Shown here: in pieces, positions 42,891 through 53,538 of the stretch
Layout: each line of letters begins with the position of its first letter
Numbering within the stretch: position 1 is the first letter of the stretch
NCBI GenBank assembly: GCA_009761415.1
Contig: QUOL01000008.1
Coordinates: 1,302,001-1,366,000, forward strand
Length of the DNA stretch: 64,000 nucleotides
DNA from: Sarcomyxa edulis
Lineage: Eukaryota > Basidiomycota > Agaricomycetes > Agaricales > Mycenaceae
Direction of reading: 5' to 3'
The notes under the pieces: generated by a model
What the model was told of the DNA's origin: nothing
Seen by the model: only the letters and a program-made list of their open reading frames with translations
Database searches by the model: none
Position numbers and translations under genes: made by a program

Positions 42891-45800
42891 CTATCTATCA
42901 TCGTTGAGATGTGTATGTAAATCAAACAAAAAGTCTATGAAGAAAGAAAACTTGTTAAACAAACTAACTACTGATATGGTAGACAAAAGTAGCTTTTCCG
43001 ATAAATTTTCCACTAAAAAAAGCAGGACTCGTGTATGCCATGCTTGCAATGGCCCGCTTCCGCAAGTCTGTTTTACTCGTGCTGCAATGATGCTATCATG
43101 AGCTGACATAAGTGTTAGTTTGCGTTGCAACGCAAAGTTGGCCACACCGGGAAACTCGTTTTTTCCAGCGGAGTTCCAAATCATTGAACGTGGAATGCGT
43201 CCAGTGTTCAAAAAGAAGGGTGAATAACCAGTACTCTCTGAACGTGCCGAGTTGATGGCAAATTCAATGGCAGGTAGCTTCGTAACCCAATTCTTCTGGG
43301 TGGCATCAACGCACTGCCGTAGCATCTGAGTAACTGTTCGATTGGCTCGTTCAGTAGATCCATCGGACTGGGGATGATAAGCGCTCGACATGCGGAGCTT
43401 TGTTCCAACAAGTTTATGAAGATTGGACCAGAAGGTACTTGTGAAAAGCACATCTCTGTCACTGACAATGTATTTCGGTAATCCATGCAGCTTGTAGATT
43501 TCGTCAAAGACAAGCTCAGAGATCTGGCGGGCATTGTAATTGATGCGACTGGGCACCAAATGAACCATAGCAGTGAGTAGGTCTATGACCACAGTGATCG
43601 AGTCAAAGACACCATCTCGGTTCTTGGATTCTGGCATGGGTCCAACGAAATCAATCCCGATTGCTTCCCAGGGTTCAGAAGGGACAGAGAGAGGATTGAG
43701 AAGACCATACGGTTTCTGGTTACTGGGTTTGCTTCTCTTGCAGGTACTACAAGTTTCACAATATGCTCGGGTGTCATTTACCATATCTTTCCACCAGACA
43801 TGGTCTCGGAGATAATCAATGGTTTTACTTGCTCCAAGATGAGCCAAGATTGAGTGTGCCTCAGAGATAACAATCTCCCGAACATTCCTTCCTTTGATGA
43901 AAATGTGAGGAATGCACAATAACCGACGGTCATGAAGTTTAATGAAGATCACATCATCAATCACGTCAAAGTTTCTAAACTCCTTGGGGTTGTCCAGAAT
44001 CAGTTTGAAGAACTTGTCGTTCCCGTACTGCTTCCTAAGTGCACTTGGCAGATCTAACCCTTCCAAGCTTTCTGATACAACTTGTATCAAGGAGTCTGTT
44101 GGTTTTCGAGCTTCTGGTGCTTCACGTTCCAGGTTTTGGTTCTGTGGTTCCAACGTTGTTGGTTCCAAATGTACAGTGTCTGATACCTCGCCCTCCTTTC
44201 GTTCACGAGGGCCTTTGAGAACGAAACGGGTCTTCATTCTCTTTGCAAACTGGGCAGCAGTCTCAGGCCGAAGCCTGTTGATACCCTGCGGCAACGCAGC
44301 ACTAGCCTCCAATCCTACCAACAAGGGCATGGAGATATTATGCGCTACTAAGGCATCGTTGCTGACCACATCATGGTACGTATATTCACTCCTGGACCGA
44401 ACTGTACCAGGAGAGTCATTGGAATACATCCGAGACAAAGCATCTGCCAACACGTTGTCAGAGCCAGGAATATACAGAATCTCAAAGTCAAATTCTCCAA
44501 CTTTCTCCATCCATCGGGCCTGTCGACCCGAAAGATTCTTCTGATTCAGGAGATGAATGAGACCTTTATGATCAGTAACCCACTTGAAGGGAACACCCTG
44601 CAAGATGTCTCGGTGACGTAGCATAGTTTCCACACCAGCCAGCATTTCTACCTCATGTACCGGATAGTTCTGCTGGGCTGAATTCAGCTTTGCGGAATAG
44701 AAGGCTGCAATGTCAGCAGTCTTCCAGTCTTCACCTTGGCTAACAACTCCAGCAATGCCAGAGCTGCAGCCATCAGTGATCATCCAAACCTGTGGTTTGT
44801 CTGGTCCATAGTCAAGAGGGACTCGGTGATGATCACGCCCTGCCTGAGCAATGCGCTTGATATCTTCGAAAGCACGCTGATGCGTAAAATCCCATCGGAA
44901 TGGAACTGTGTCTCCTGTGATGCCATGAAGAACACCCATCGGAATACGAACTTTTGCCAAATCATCAGCCAAGTACCCCACAGATCCGAGGAATCCACGA
45001 AGGAGATCTCGATTTGTTGGAGTCTTCCAATTGACAACAGCATCCACTTTATCAGGGTCCATACGTATGCCGTCGTGGTCAATGATCCGACCTAGGACCT
45101 TCATTTCTTTGCAGAGGAAATCGAGTTTCTTCTCACTCAGATAGAGGCGCTCGCGTCTCAGAATATCAAGAACAATTTTGATATGCCGAATATGCTCTTC
45201 TAAAGTATCAGAGTAAATAATGATATCATCCAAGTAGACGTCCATCCATCTCCCAATATAGGCAGAGAAATAATAGTTCATCAGACCTTGATAGGTTGCT
45301 GGACCGTTACAGTCACCAATCTGGATCACCAGACTCTCCATATTTCCATCCGGAGTAGTGACCGTAGTCCGAGCAACATGGTGTGGGACCACCCGGATCT
45401 GCTCATAGGCATCCTGTCCGTCAATACTGGAACGATACCTGGCCTTAGCAGCCCGTCGAAGTATACCATCAATATCTGGCATCGGCGATGAGAGTTTACG
45501 AGTGTTTTTATTTCTCGCCCTCAAATCTACCACAGTACGGAGCTTTGGTGGCTCCCCCGTCTTTCCAGGCTTCTGGATGAACAGCATAGGAACTGTATTT
45601 CCGGCACTGGTAACTCTCCAGCGGCCCGACTTCAAGTATGAATCACGCTTATCCTCCCATTGAGGGCGCAATGCCTCTGGACACCGTGACGGCCTCCAAG
45701 GGTATATCGCAGCCTCATCAATGAGTGGAATGGTGTGATTGATGGCACGAAGTGGGGGTAGCTCAGTATCACTGGCCTTCTGGCAGAGTGGTTTGGCATA

Positions 45801-48800
45801 ATCAAGCAGCTGCTGTCGCACATCATCCAAGTTCTCCTCATATGTTGTCATCGCCCTCGAGGCAATTTTAGACACAGAGTCACCTTTGATAGGTAGGGAC
45901 TCGGAGCTCCCAACAACCAGCTTCGAGCTGTTAAACCCAATCGTAGCCCGGTGCTGAAACAACCAGGGAGTCCCGAGTATAACATCATAGTTGGAAATAT
46001 TGATAATGTCAAAATACCTTTCCTCTGAAATATCTTGATACTCAAAGGTGGTTTTCACGCCAAAGTTGATCTTGGACTTCGATCCTTGAACAGCGAGTTG
46101 TAGAGGTAACGGGGTTTCGAGCTGAATCCGTTTGACTTTTAGCTGGGCAGCCAGAGTAGTAGACATGAAGTCACCCAAGGATCCGGAGTCCAGAAGAGCA
46201 CGAGCAGGTTGTCCATTGATACGAACAACAATCACGATAGGTTTGGGTACGATACGAGCAAAGTCTTTGGCAAACGCGGCATTGCGTTGAACAGCAGGAT
46301 AAGTCCCCCGTGGGACTTGAACACCAAAACAGGATAAGTCGGTGAAATCAGCGTCAACTACAGCGTCAACCGCAGTGTTGTCAGTGTTTGATGCATCCAC
46401 CAACAGTTTACCATACGTTGACCGTATCCAATTCCAGAGCACGCCCTCCACGTCAAAGTCGAGGGCTCCACCAATGGAACCGGTCGTGAGCATGTCAGCC
46501 ACGCCATCAAAGTCATCGTCGTCGCGCCTATGGTTTGGGTTCTTTTCCAGACCATCATACACGTAGCATGCCCTTGTCAAAGCTCTCAGTAAGTGCTTTC
46601 CATACCACTCAAGTAGGTTGAAAGTTTCATTCAGTAGAAGAGCTCGTGGTAACAAGAATCTCATTAGTTGCACAGAGTCTCGGACCTCGAAAAACTCCTC
46701 CGAGATATGCACTACCTCGAATCGCGAGATGCTGCGGTGATCTGGATGATCATCTCCAGGGTAAGTGCCTTGTCCAGCTCTGAGTAACCTAAGAGCTCCG
46801 TCCTCAAGGACATTCCCTATAGTCTGGGTAAAGCGGCGATCTAGGGATCTACCATCTTCCAAGGTGACCGGGTGGAGGTGCTCCATCCGCCGTTGTGCGT
46901 ACCAACGACCGAGGGGAAACTCGAAGTCTTCAAGTCTAGCGGACTCAATGAGCTCATCAGGGTCTTCCTCGCCCGTATGATTCAAAGCACCATCCATGAT
47001 AATGTGGTGAGTGTCTGATACTCGGTAAACGAGGAACCGAGAACCAAATTCAGCAACACCGAACTCAGAATCATCACCTGGATAGGGTGCCTCGGCTTCC
47101 AGCAAGCATCGAGCATTGATAGCAAGAAGATCTCCAAGGCTGGACCTAGGCGGCATTCGGCTTGGTGAGCTCGTCTCCCGAGGTAAACGGGATGTTTGCC
47201 AGTACCTGACACTTTGGTCGTAGCCTGTAGTATCCTCATCGGATTCAATACTCTCAGATGAGTATCTTCGAACTGAGATACGACGTGGCCGCAAGATTTG
47301 TGGACGACGAAATACTCGAGGCACTTCATCTTCGGTACTGGATTCCAAGTCACTGGTCTCAGACCTACGGACCACTACGTCCTCAGACTCAAGTCCGTCG
47401 CCTTGGGCGGAGGAACCACTTCCCCATTCTGCCCAACTCGAAGGCACCTGATCGTGAGTGGAATCATAGTCCTCGTCCGAATCACTGGAGTCATAATCCT
47501 CCAGTTGCGGAAGATCATCAAACCCATCATCGAGTTCGAGTCCTAACAATGCAAGGGACATAGTCCCAAGAGTTTCGGTGGTATCAGCTAAGTCCCGCAG
47601 TCTCTCAGTGGTGTCTAACTTCATTTCTAAGTTGAAACTCGAAAAACCCGGGGGTTTGTCACGTCTATCAGACCGTACCGTAGTCCCCAGAGGACAATTC
47701 CGCGAGATATGGCCAGGTTCTTTGCATTTGAAGCATTTACCAGCCGCCGCCAGCTCAGTTCGTTCTTTCTCGCTGAGTGGAGGAGTCTTCCGCGAGTTGT
47801 CTTTACTCGCCGACGGTTGGTTCGACTTGGGGTACGTTTTTTGGTTTCGGTTACTAGGACCTGGTTCGGACGAACGGTTAGGGCGATCATCGCGTCGACG
47901 ATTGTCCCGGGGCTTGCTAAACCCATGGTTATTACCACCCGACCGTTTCCCATTGAAGGACTTGGAACTTGAATCGTTAGATGTTGAGGGTCGAGGTGCG
48001 TTATCCGCACCCTTCTTTCGTCTCTCAAACCGATCTGATACTCCTTCAGACAGCTCAATGATCTGAGCTCGTTCTCGGACGTCCTCCCATGTGGATATGT
48101 CAGGATTCAACCCATCCCTCCACAGTCCACGTTGGATAACAGCCGAAAGCCCATCCCAGAGCTTGATGACCTTGTCACGCTCATCCACCATGCCGATCAT
48201 GTTGTATAACTCTTCCAATTCATGGATAAATTTTGACACAGTTTTATCGTTCTGCCAGCATTTTCGAAGTTTCTCGCGTTGCTTCATCCGATAGTCAATG
48301 GGAAAGCAATAATTGAATAAGCCCTCGAAGAATTGCTGTAAGCTCCATTCTTCACTGTTCATAGATACTTTCTGAGTATAGAAATCATACGCAGTATCCT
48401 TTAGGTAGTAGGACAAGACAAACGGTCTACGGCGCTTCTGAACATGGCCGTCCTTCACATACGCCGTTCCCTCGGTAACGAAACGATGGTACGAACGCGC
48501 ATCAGCGGTACCGTCATATTCCGTCGGTGGGATCGGTTTCAACGTTGTCTTGGTCTTACGCGTTCGACGGTGGCTGCGCTTCTTCGAGCGTTTTCGTCGT
48601 TTGTTCTTGGAACCAGAGCTACTCGAGCTACTCGAGCTGGAAGAACTCTCCGAACTCGAGTCAGAGTCAGAACTGGTGCTAGGTGAGTCAGAACTCGAAC
48701 TGGAGCTAGAGGACGACGAGTCTGATGGCACAGGCTTATGTTTAGATCGACGTTTCGATCCTACAGCCTGTAGGGCTTTGCCAAGATAGCTCTTCGTTGC

Positions 48801-49823
48801 TATCTGTTTTACAGGCAACAACTCCGGTTCCCTTGAAGTTCTCGGGGCCACCGACGCCTGATGGCGACGTTCTCCGTTCGTAGGGGCCCGAGACGAACTG
48901 GGAGTAGCACTCTCTTGATGGGAATCGAAGGGAATCGAGGCTGTCTTAGGGTTCTCTAGTTCTTTAATGTGAGCCTTCAATTTCTTGATTTCACGAGACT
49001 CTTTCTCATGATGTCTCCTAGTCCGAGATCGCTTTCTCTTCTTAGTCGATTCAGTTGGAGGCATCTCCGGTTCACCCGATGACGGAGCATCAGGTTCGTC
49101 AGCCGAGCTATGCTCTTCGACGATTGACTTAACCTTGTTCCAGGTCGCCAACGCGTCTCGTTGTGCCTGGGGGTCAAGATCAACATCCTCAAGACCAGCA
49201 GATCCCCAGTTACGAGGATCAGGCTGCTTGCCTTTTGAAGGCCCCTCTCCTCGAGAGGTAGACCGTTCACGTTGAGGGGTAGGTTTGGGTACGACTTTCT
49301 CGTACCGTTTACTAATTCGCGTTTGTTCAGCGGAGGTGAGTTTACTCCGCGCCGCCTCTATCACAGGGTCTTTTGCTGTGGTAGACTTCTTGAGTGGAGC
49401 AACGAAAGTGATTTTCTTTCCAGCTTTCCGAATTTTCGCTAGTGACTCAAGGCTGCGACTGCGCCGGGGCTTAACCGTAGTCCACGAGCGCTCGTCTTCT
49501 TCAGAAGAGGTAAGTTCCGAAGATTCTATTTCCTGCTGAGCAGGGATGATATTGTTCTGTTCTACAGAAGCATTCACATCAACACGAGAGTTGAGAGGTG
49601 ACTCTTCGCCATCCAAAGGAGGCGAAGGAGGTCTCGCGGCAACCACATCACTATAACGGCGAGTGGTTCCCGCGGATGGGCGTGCAACCTCTTCGGTATC
49701 GGATACCGCGTTGTCAGTGGTACGAGGGGGATTCATTGGAGTTTGCTTACCTTTAGTAAGCTTCCTGAGGTTGTAGCGAGCAGTTGACATAGTGTCCAGA
49801 TAAGAGATATAAGCAAGAGGCAA
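42891..49823 (-). CDS. Ty3/gypsy Gag-Pol polyprotein, C-terminus cut off by insertion
   Basis: A single 2310-codon frame holds Gag and most of Pol. Residue positions are estimates. The Gag region is rich in Ser/Arg, with a CCHC zinc knuckle (CFKCKEPGHISRNC, about residue 700). Next come an aspartic protease (ALLDSGSLGD, about 1210), reverse transcriptase with YLDDIIIYS (about 1530), RNase H (MITDGCSSGIAG, about 1685), the integrase HHCC zinc finger (HLGASK to CETCSTCKRSK, about 2000) and the DDE core (GIDFVGPM, SDRDVLF, ERANRTV). True element sequence ends after ARVKQT at 43068. The last 59 codons come from the inserted unit until a stop at 42891. The real start may be the second ATG (MSTARYNLRK). 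Confidence 0.92.
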   Translation of the reverse strand: MPLAYISYLDTMSTARYNLRKLTKGKQTPMNPPRTTDNAVSDTEEVARPSAGTTRRYSDVVAARPPSPPLDGEESPLNSRVDVNASVEQNNIIPAQQEIESSELTSSEEDERSWTTVKPRRSRSLESLAKIRKAGKKITFVAPLKKSTTAKDPVIEAARSKLTSAEQTRISKRYEKVVPKPTPQRERSTSRGEGPSKGKQPDPRNWGSAGLEDVDLDPQAQRDALATWNKVKSIVEEHSSADEPDAPSSGEPEMPPTESTKKRKRSRTRRHHEKESREIKKLKAHIKELENPKTASIPFDSHQESATPSSSRAPTNGERRHQASVAPRTSREPELLPVKQIATKSYLGKALQAVGSKRRSKHKPVPSDSSSSSSSSSSDSPSTSSDSDSSSESSSSSSSSSSSGSKNKRRKRSKKRSHRRTRKTKTTLKPIPPTEYDGTADARSYHRFVTEGTAYVKDGHVQKRRRPFVLSYYLKDTAYDFYTQKVSMNSEEWSLQQFFEGLFNYCFPIDYRMKQREKLRKCWQNDKTVSKFIHELEELYNMIGMVDERDKVIKLWDGLSAVIQRGLWRDGLNPDISTWEDVRERAQIIELSEGVSDRFERRKKGADNAPRPSTSNDSSSKSFNGKRSGGNNHGFSKPRDNRRRDDRPNRSSEPGPSNRNQKTYPKSNQPSASKDNSRKTPPLSEKERTELAAAGKCFKCKEPGHISRNCPLGTTVRSDRRDKPPGFSSFNLEMKLDTTERLRDLADTTETLGTMSLALLGLELDDGFDDLPQLEDYDSSDSDEDYDSTHDQVPSSWAEWGSGSSAQGDGLESEDVVVRRSETSDLESSTEDEVPRVFRRPQILRPRRISVRRYSSESIESDEDTTGYDQSVRYWQTSRLPRETSSPSRMPPRSSLGDLLAINARCLLEAEAPYPGDDSEFGVAEFGSRFLVYRVSDTHHIIMDGALNHTGEEDPDELIESARLEDFEFPLGRWYAQRRMEHLHPVTLEDGRSLDRRFTQTIGNVLEDGALRLLRAGQGTYPGDDHPDHRSISRFEVVHISEEFFEVRDSVQLMRFLLPRALLLNETFNLLEWYGKHLLRALTRACYVYDGLEKNPNHRRDDDDFDGVADMLTTGSIGGALDFDVEGVLWNWIRSTYGKLLVDASNTDNTAVDAVVDADFTDLSCFGVQVPRGTYPAVQRNAAFAKDFARIVPKPIVIVVRINGQPARALLDSGSLGDFMSTTLAAQLKVKRIQLETPLPLQLAVQGSKSKINFGVKTTFEYQDISEERYFDIINISNYDVILGTPWLFQHRATIGFNSSKLVVGSSESLPIKGDSVSKIASRAMTTYEENLDDVRQQLLDYAKPLCQKASDTELPPLRAINHTIPLIDEAAIYPWRPSRCPEALRPQWEDKRDSYLKSGRWRVTSAGNTVPMLFIQKPGKTGEPPKLRTVVDLRARNKNTRKLSSPMPDIDGILRRAAKARYRSSIDGQDAYEQIRVVPHHVARTTVTTPDGNMESLVIQIGDCNGPATYQGLMNYYFSAYIGRWMDVYLDDIIIYSDTLEEHIRHIKIVLDILRRERLYLSEKKLDFLCKEMKVLGRIIDHDGIRMDPDKVDAVVNWKTPTNRDLLRGFLGSVGYLADDLAKVRIPMGVLHGITGDTVPFRWDFTHQRAFEDIKRIAQAGRDHHRVPLDYGPDKPQVWMITDGCSSGIAGVVSQGEDWKTADIAAFYSAKLNSAQQNYPVHEVEMLAGVETMLRHRDILQGVPFKWVTDHKGLIHLLNQKNLSGRQARWMEKVGEFDFEILYIPGSDNVLADALSRMYSNDSPGTVRSRSEYTYHDVVSNDALVAHNISMPLLVGLEASAALPQGINRLRPETAAQFAKRMKTRFVLKGPRERKEGEVSDTVHLEPTTLEPQNQNLEREAPEARKPTDSLIQVVSESLEGLDLPSALRKQYGNDKFFKLILDNPKEFRNFDVIDDVIFIKLHDRRLLCIPHIFIKGRNVREIVISEAHSILAHLGASKTIDYLRDHVWWKDMVNDTRAYCETCSTCKRSKPSNQKPYGLLNPLSVPSEPWEAIGIDFVGPMPESKNRDGVFDSITVVIDLLTAMVHLVPSRINYNARQISELVFDEIYKLHGLPKYIVSDRDVLFTSTFWSNLHKLVGTKLRMSSAYHPQSDGSTERANRTVTQMLRQCVDATQKNWVTKLPAIEFAINSARSESTGYSPFFLNTGRIPRSMIWNSAGKNEFPGVANFALQRKLTLMSAHDSIIAARVKQTCGSGPLQAWHTRVLLFLVENLSEKLLLSTISVVSLFNKFSFFIDFLFDLHTHLNDDR

Positions 49824-49964
49824 TAGAAAAGCAGAGGTTTTCGAGATGTTTTTGGGGTTGCCAAGTAACGGTAGACTCGGTTGATCAGACCAAGGGTTTC
49901 CTGAATACGAGGCAAGTGAGTTATAGTTTATAAAAGAAGTACGAACTTGTTTCAGTCAAAAATA

Positions 49965-50333
49965 TGTGGCGATTATGTGACGAGGGGTCACGAAGAGTCG
50001 GCACACGAGCTTACGGGGAATAGAATGACTGGGGTAAGTGTTATCAATTCGAGTAAGTCTAGCGGAACATGTTAAGAGTACGAAGTACTTATAGAAATCG
50101 AGGATATGTACGCGTAAGCAGAATAAGAGGCCGCGTCAGCGATAAGAGAGGGACGCGTCAGCGGGGCAAAGGGCATGTATATGAAATCGGAGTCCAGGAC
50201 GGGGGGCATCTGGGTAGGTAGGGATAAGTAGAATAGAGGCTATGATAGGGACACGAGGATACGAAGGGATACGAGAGTATAACGAGTGACCGAGTGACCT
50301 CAAAAAATGAATACCGAGTACCGGGGTGCTACA
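49965..50333 (-). repeat. 5' LTR of the gypsy element
   Basis: This 369-bp copy is identical by eye to 29322-29690. It is followed by the GGCCC target duplication at 50334-50338 and lies 121 bp from the 3' end of the CLF1 gene. Confidence 0.9.
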
Positions 50334-50454
50334 GGCCCGCTCGGAGGTCTTCTCGCATGTAACACCCGTTATCTGAATCGCAACGACCATACACAAAAAG
50401 GTCTTTGAGAGCGTTATAGCAGAAACACGGTACAAAACAGAAAAGTAAGTATAA

Positions 50455-53243
50455 TCAATCAGATTCATCTCCACCATGAGAACTGGCCACATCACTAGCA
50501 TCGTCGCCTCCTTTACGAGACGGAGCATCCACATGATCATCAGTAGTGGCGGCAGGTGCAGTAAAGCCAGACAAGGTGGATGGACCACCAGTCTTCTTCG
50601 CTGCCGCCCATGCATGCGCCATTTGCAAGAACTTGAATGATGTAGGGTTTGATTCGCGTTCGTCGTCTGCAAAGACCATCTCCCAGTCTAGCAAGGAAAA
50701 AGAAAGAGGTCAGTAACTAACAGAGAACAAGATTCGTATGGATAACGGACCTTCGACGGTCTGGCCAGTTTCCTGGTCGACATGACGTCTCTTGCTGACA
50801 ATGGGCATCATACCCTGCACCTTTGCAACATCCTCCGGCGTCCCGTTCGCCTCTTCGAAAGCCTTCCACACGTCCAAGAGAGCCACGCGCTAAAAAAAGA
50901 GTCAACATCAGCCTCAGGACTAGATCGAGTTGACGTACCTCGCTTTTCAAGCCTTTACTCTTCAGATCCTTATAGCCCTTATCAAAGACCCGACGAGCCA
51001 TATCTGGATCGCCTGGTGCAACCTTGGGCTCTACCTCCTCGTCTGCCTCCTCGTCATCCTCCTCCTCCCTCAGTGCTCTCGGAATGGGAATAGGCTCCGC
51101 CTCGAACAGAGCATACGATATCCACACCTTGACATGCCCACTCAGCGCAATCAAGCGCTCATAGAGCCCACGAGCAATCTCGCGTTCACCCTCCTCCGTC
51201 TCGAAATCGATGTATGCTTTCCATAGCAGTTCTGGCATAGATAATGGCGACTGTGATACCCCAAGTTCAAAGATCGCACGGGCTCGGTTAAAATCTTCCA
51301 GTTGTGTTTCTAGTTCTGCGTACTTGATCCATGCTGGAGAATTTGAGGGATCGAACTGCAGAGGGGAGAGTTAGCGTGAAGCAAGCTATCTCAGAAAAAT
51401 CACGATCACTCACCTCCAAGTATTTCTGATACAGCGTCCGCACGCGATCAAATTCTCGCAACTAGAGGGGTTGTCAGACGAGACAGACTATCTACATGTC
51501 AAATGCTTACGTCGAACTCTAGCTGAATATAACCCTTGAACAAGGCTTCCTTGGGGCACATCCCAATCGCGGCTCCCAGAATTTTCCGAGCAGCTGGTAG
51601 TTCCAGTCGGCGTACTTCGAACCTGGCAAACATTATCCACAATTTGGCGAATGTGAATTGTTTATGAGGCACTAGCGTCACTGCCGTCTGGTATATCTGT
51701 CGAGCCCGAGCGTAGTCCTTTGCAAGAAGGATGGTAAGAGGCTTTAGGACAGACAAAGAGAACAGGACGCATACCTTTGTCTCGATCTCCTCAAACAATG
51801 CATAATCCAACCACAAGAAAATGTACCGTCTCCAATGTCGCTTCTCCCCACCAGGCGGGACCTGCGCTACAGCCCGCTCGTAGACCTCCCTGACACGACC
51901 TACCGCAGTTTCCTCCTCTTCACTTGTCGCTCCTTCGTCTTTCAAGTCTCGTAGAGCACCTTCCTCCAACCGCGCGTAATCGAACCAGACATCGTAATTA
52001 CGTCCATCATGCGACAATTCCTCTTCGTATTGAATACGACGTTTTCCTAGCACAGTGGATTCGAGGGTTGTCCGTGTTCCGTGTTGTTTTTCGAATTTGG
52101 TGTATGCGGCGTATAGGGCACTGGATTTCGAACGAGGGATCCGTGATAGAGCGAACTATTAAGCGATCAAGAACAGGATGAGCGAAGTAAGAAATAATCG
52201 ATAGAATAGAATCATACCTTATAGATGACCCTTGCACGCTCGTACTCCTTCAGCCGAGTCTCCATCTTTGCGAAAGCGTTGAAAACAGCTTGAGCCTTTT
52301 CCACTTGCTCTTCGTCGTCCCCATAGAACTCCAACGCTGTCTGGAATACTTCTCTGGCTTTATCCAGTTTCCCCCTCTCTTCTTCGAACTTGCCCCATTT
52401 GACCCAAACTCTGGGTTCGGGCCTGACTGCAATCCATCGCTCATATATAACACTCGCCCGATCCATCTCGTTATATCGTTCCTCCATCTTGATATACGCC
52501 TGCCATGCCTTGTCATCTGGTTCCCACTGCATCCATCGCTCAAACACTTGACGTGCGCCTGGAACATTTTGTAGGAGTTCTTCGAGGTAGACGTACTTGT
52601 ACCACAGTTGGTCTACTCGAGGTAGAAGGGTGACTGCACGATCAAAAAGATTGCGGGCGTGTTGAACGTTACGAGATTTTAGCTCCATTTCGGTGTAACT
52701 GAGCCATAGTTGGACACTTCGAGGGTCTACATCGAGAGCACGCTCAAAGATGGACCGAGACCGAGGAAATTCGTTTTGACTTGCTTCCCAGTTGGCATAT
52801 TGCAACCATTCTTTGCTGAGATCTCGGAGTGAGCGACTGTGACGAAGGGGGACCAGTTATTGACTCACATGCTTCCCCTTGTCCTCCGAATACGTTCCTC
52901 AAATTCTTTTCTTTTCCTGCCACGGTATTCGTGAAGTTCCTCGAAGTCCTCTACTCTCTGCTTTGGTGCGCGGAATGCGGTTTCTTGTCGTTCTTGTGCC
53001 TGACCAGAGTCCGTTTACCGGTTATATTAGTTTCATCGATGGTGTACCAATGTGCATACCTCTCGGAGTAGCTGTTCAGCTGTGATCTATGGATCAAGAC
53101 GTCAGAAAATGACTATTATGTTAAGGCCAATCGAACGCACTTGGATGGCCGCAGGCGCCCGGTTTTTTATGCTTTACATTGTGTCAGAGATGCAAGTAGA
53201 AAAGGATAGAACCGACCTACCGAGGTGCACGACCGTCCTGCAT
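50455..53243 (-). CDS. CLF1: Pre-mRNA splicing factor Clf1/Syf3 (crooked-neck homologue), HAT repeats
   Basis: Eleven exons (53243-53221, 53171-53141, 53086-53060, 52999-52869, 52815-52218, 52155-51775, 51717-51511, 51461-51414, 51355-50939, 50889-50751, 50687-50455) join in phase to 744 aa. The N-terminus [20 protein letters not shown] and [19 protein letters not shown] is diagnostic of Clf1. At least twelve HAT repeats follow, with the W...Y/F...E pattern, for example [40 protein letters not shown] and [20 protein letters not shown]. Clf1 is a scaffold of the Prp19/NTC complex and is needed for spliceosome activation. The C-terminus is acidic and ends GGDESD. The length fits the family (687 aa in budding yeast, about 750 in filamentous fungi). 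One exon is only 27 nt long. Confidence 0.93.
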
Positions 53244-53538
53244 ATTTCGATGTGAAGAATGAGCAAGTCAAAGTCAGAATTGTATCGTTCAAAGGAAGTT
53301 CGCCGACTCAAGATCAGGTGGTTGTTTGGCCCAGGCGACTGAAACAAATTTTGGACCCTTACAGCAGCTTGGAATCAAAAGCTCACACTTCAGAGTTCAG
53401 GTGATCTAAATGATCTATTATTTGAATCCTGTCTAGTGCTATTTGACTACCAAGAGAGTGTCAAAATGTGATATGCGAGTCATGAGTAAATGAAAGATAG
53501 CGAAAGTCTATAGGTAGTGTCATCAGTCCAAGCCGCAT

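Larger units (their letters stand above)
31948..43064. mobile_element. 11.1-kb insertion of unknown class inside gypsy pol
   Basis: The pol reading frame stops matching at 43065 and resumes at 31947. The trinucleotide AGT (31945-31947 and 43065-43067) is duplicated, and removing insert plus one AGT restores the frame. The left terminus is a hairpin: ACGAGTC, CTTATG, loop TTTA, CATAAG, GACTCGT (31949-31981). The motif ACGAGTCCT recurs inverted at 43024-43032, 32 bp from the right end, followed by a small hairpin GCCAT-loop-ATGGC (43038-43052). The ends are therefore asymmetric, somewhat like Helentron ends, but the target and the 3-bp duplication do not fit that class. No transposase was recognised. 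Confidence 0.7.
29322..50333 (-). mobile_element. Full-length Ty3/gypsy LTR retrotransposon with two nested insertions
   Basis: Two direct 369-bp LTRs (29322-29690 and 49965-50333) flank a minus-strand gag-pol gene. The outer flanks carry a GGCCC duplication. Reading minus, the LTR starts TGTAGCACCCC and ends ATCGCCACA, the usual TG...CA. I found no difference between the two LTRs by eye, so insertion is recent. The 21.0-kb span is too long for the class. It contains an 838-bp MITE (30540-31377) and an 11.1-kb insertion (31948-43064); without them the element would be about 9 kb. No obvious tRNA primer-binding site follows the 5' LTR. A short purine-rich run (GGAGGG) lies just before the 3' LTR. 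Confidence 0.9.

Noticed and set aside
42891..43064. Last 59 codons of the gypsy ORF as a genuine pol C-terminus
   Set aside because: The sequence after ARVKQT has no integrase features, and the true continuation (RAANRKRQ) is found at 31947. These codons belong to the inserted unit.
31948..43064. Classical Helitron
   Set aside because: There is no TC start, no CTRR end and no A-T target. A 3-bp duplication is present and no Rep/helicase frame was found.
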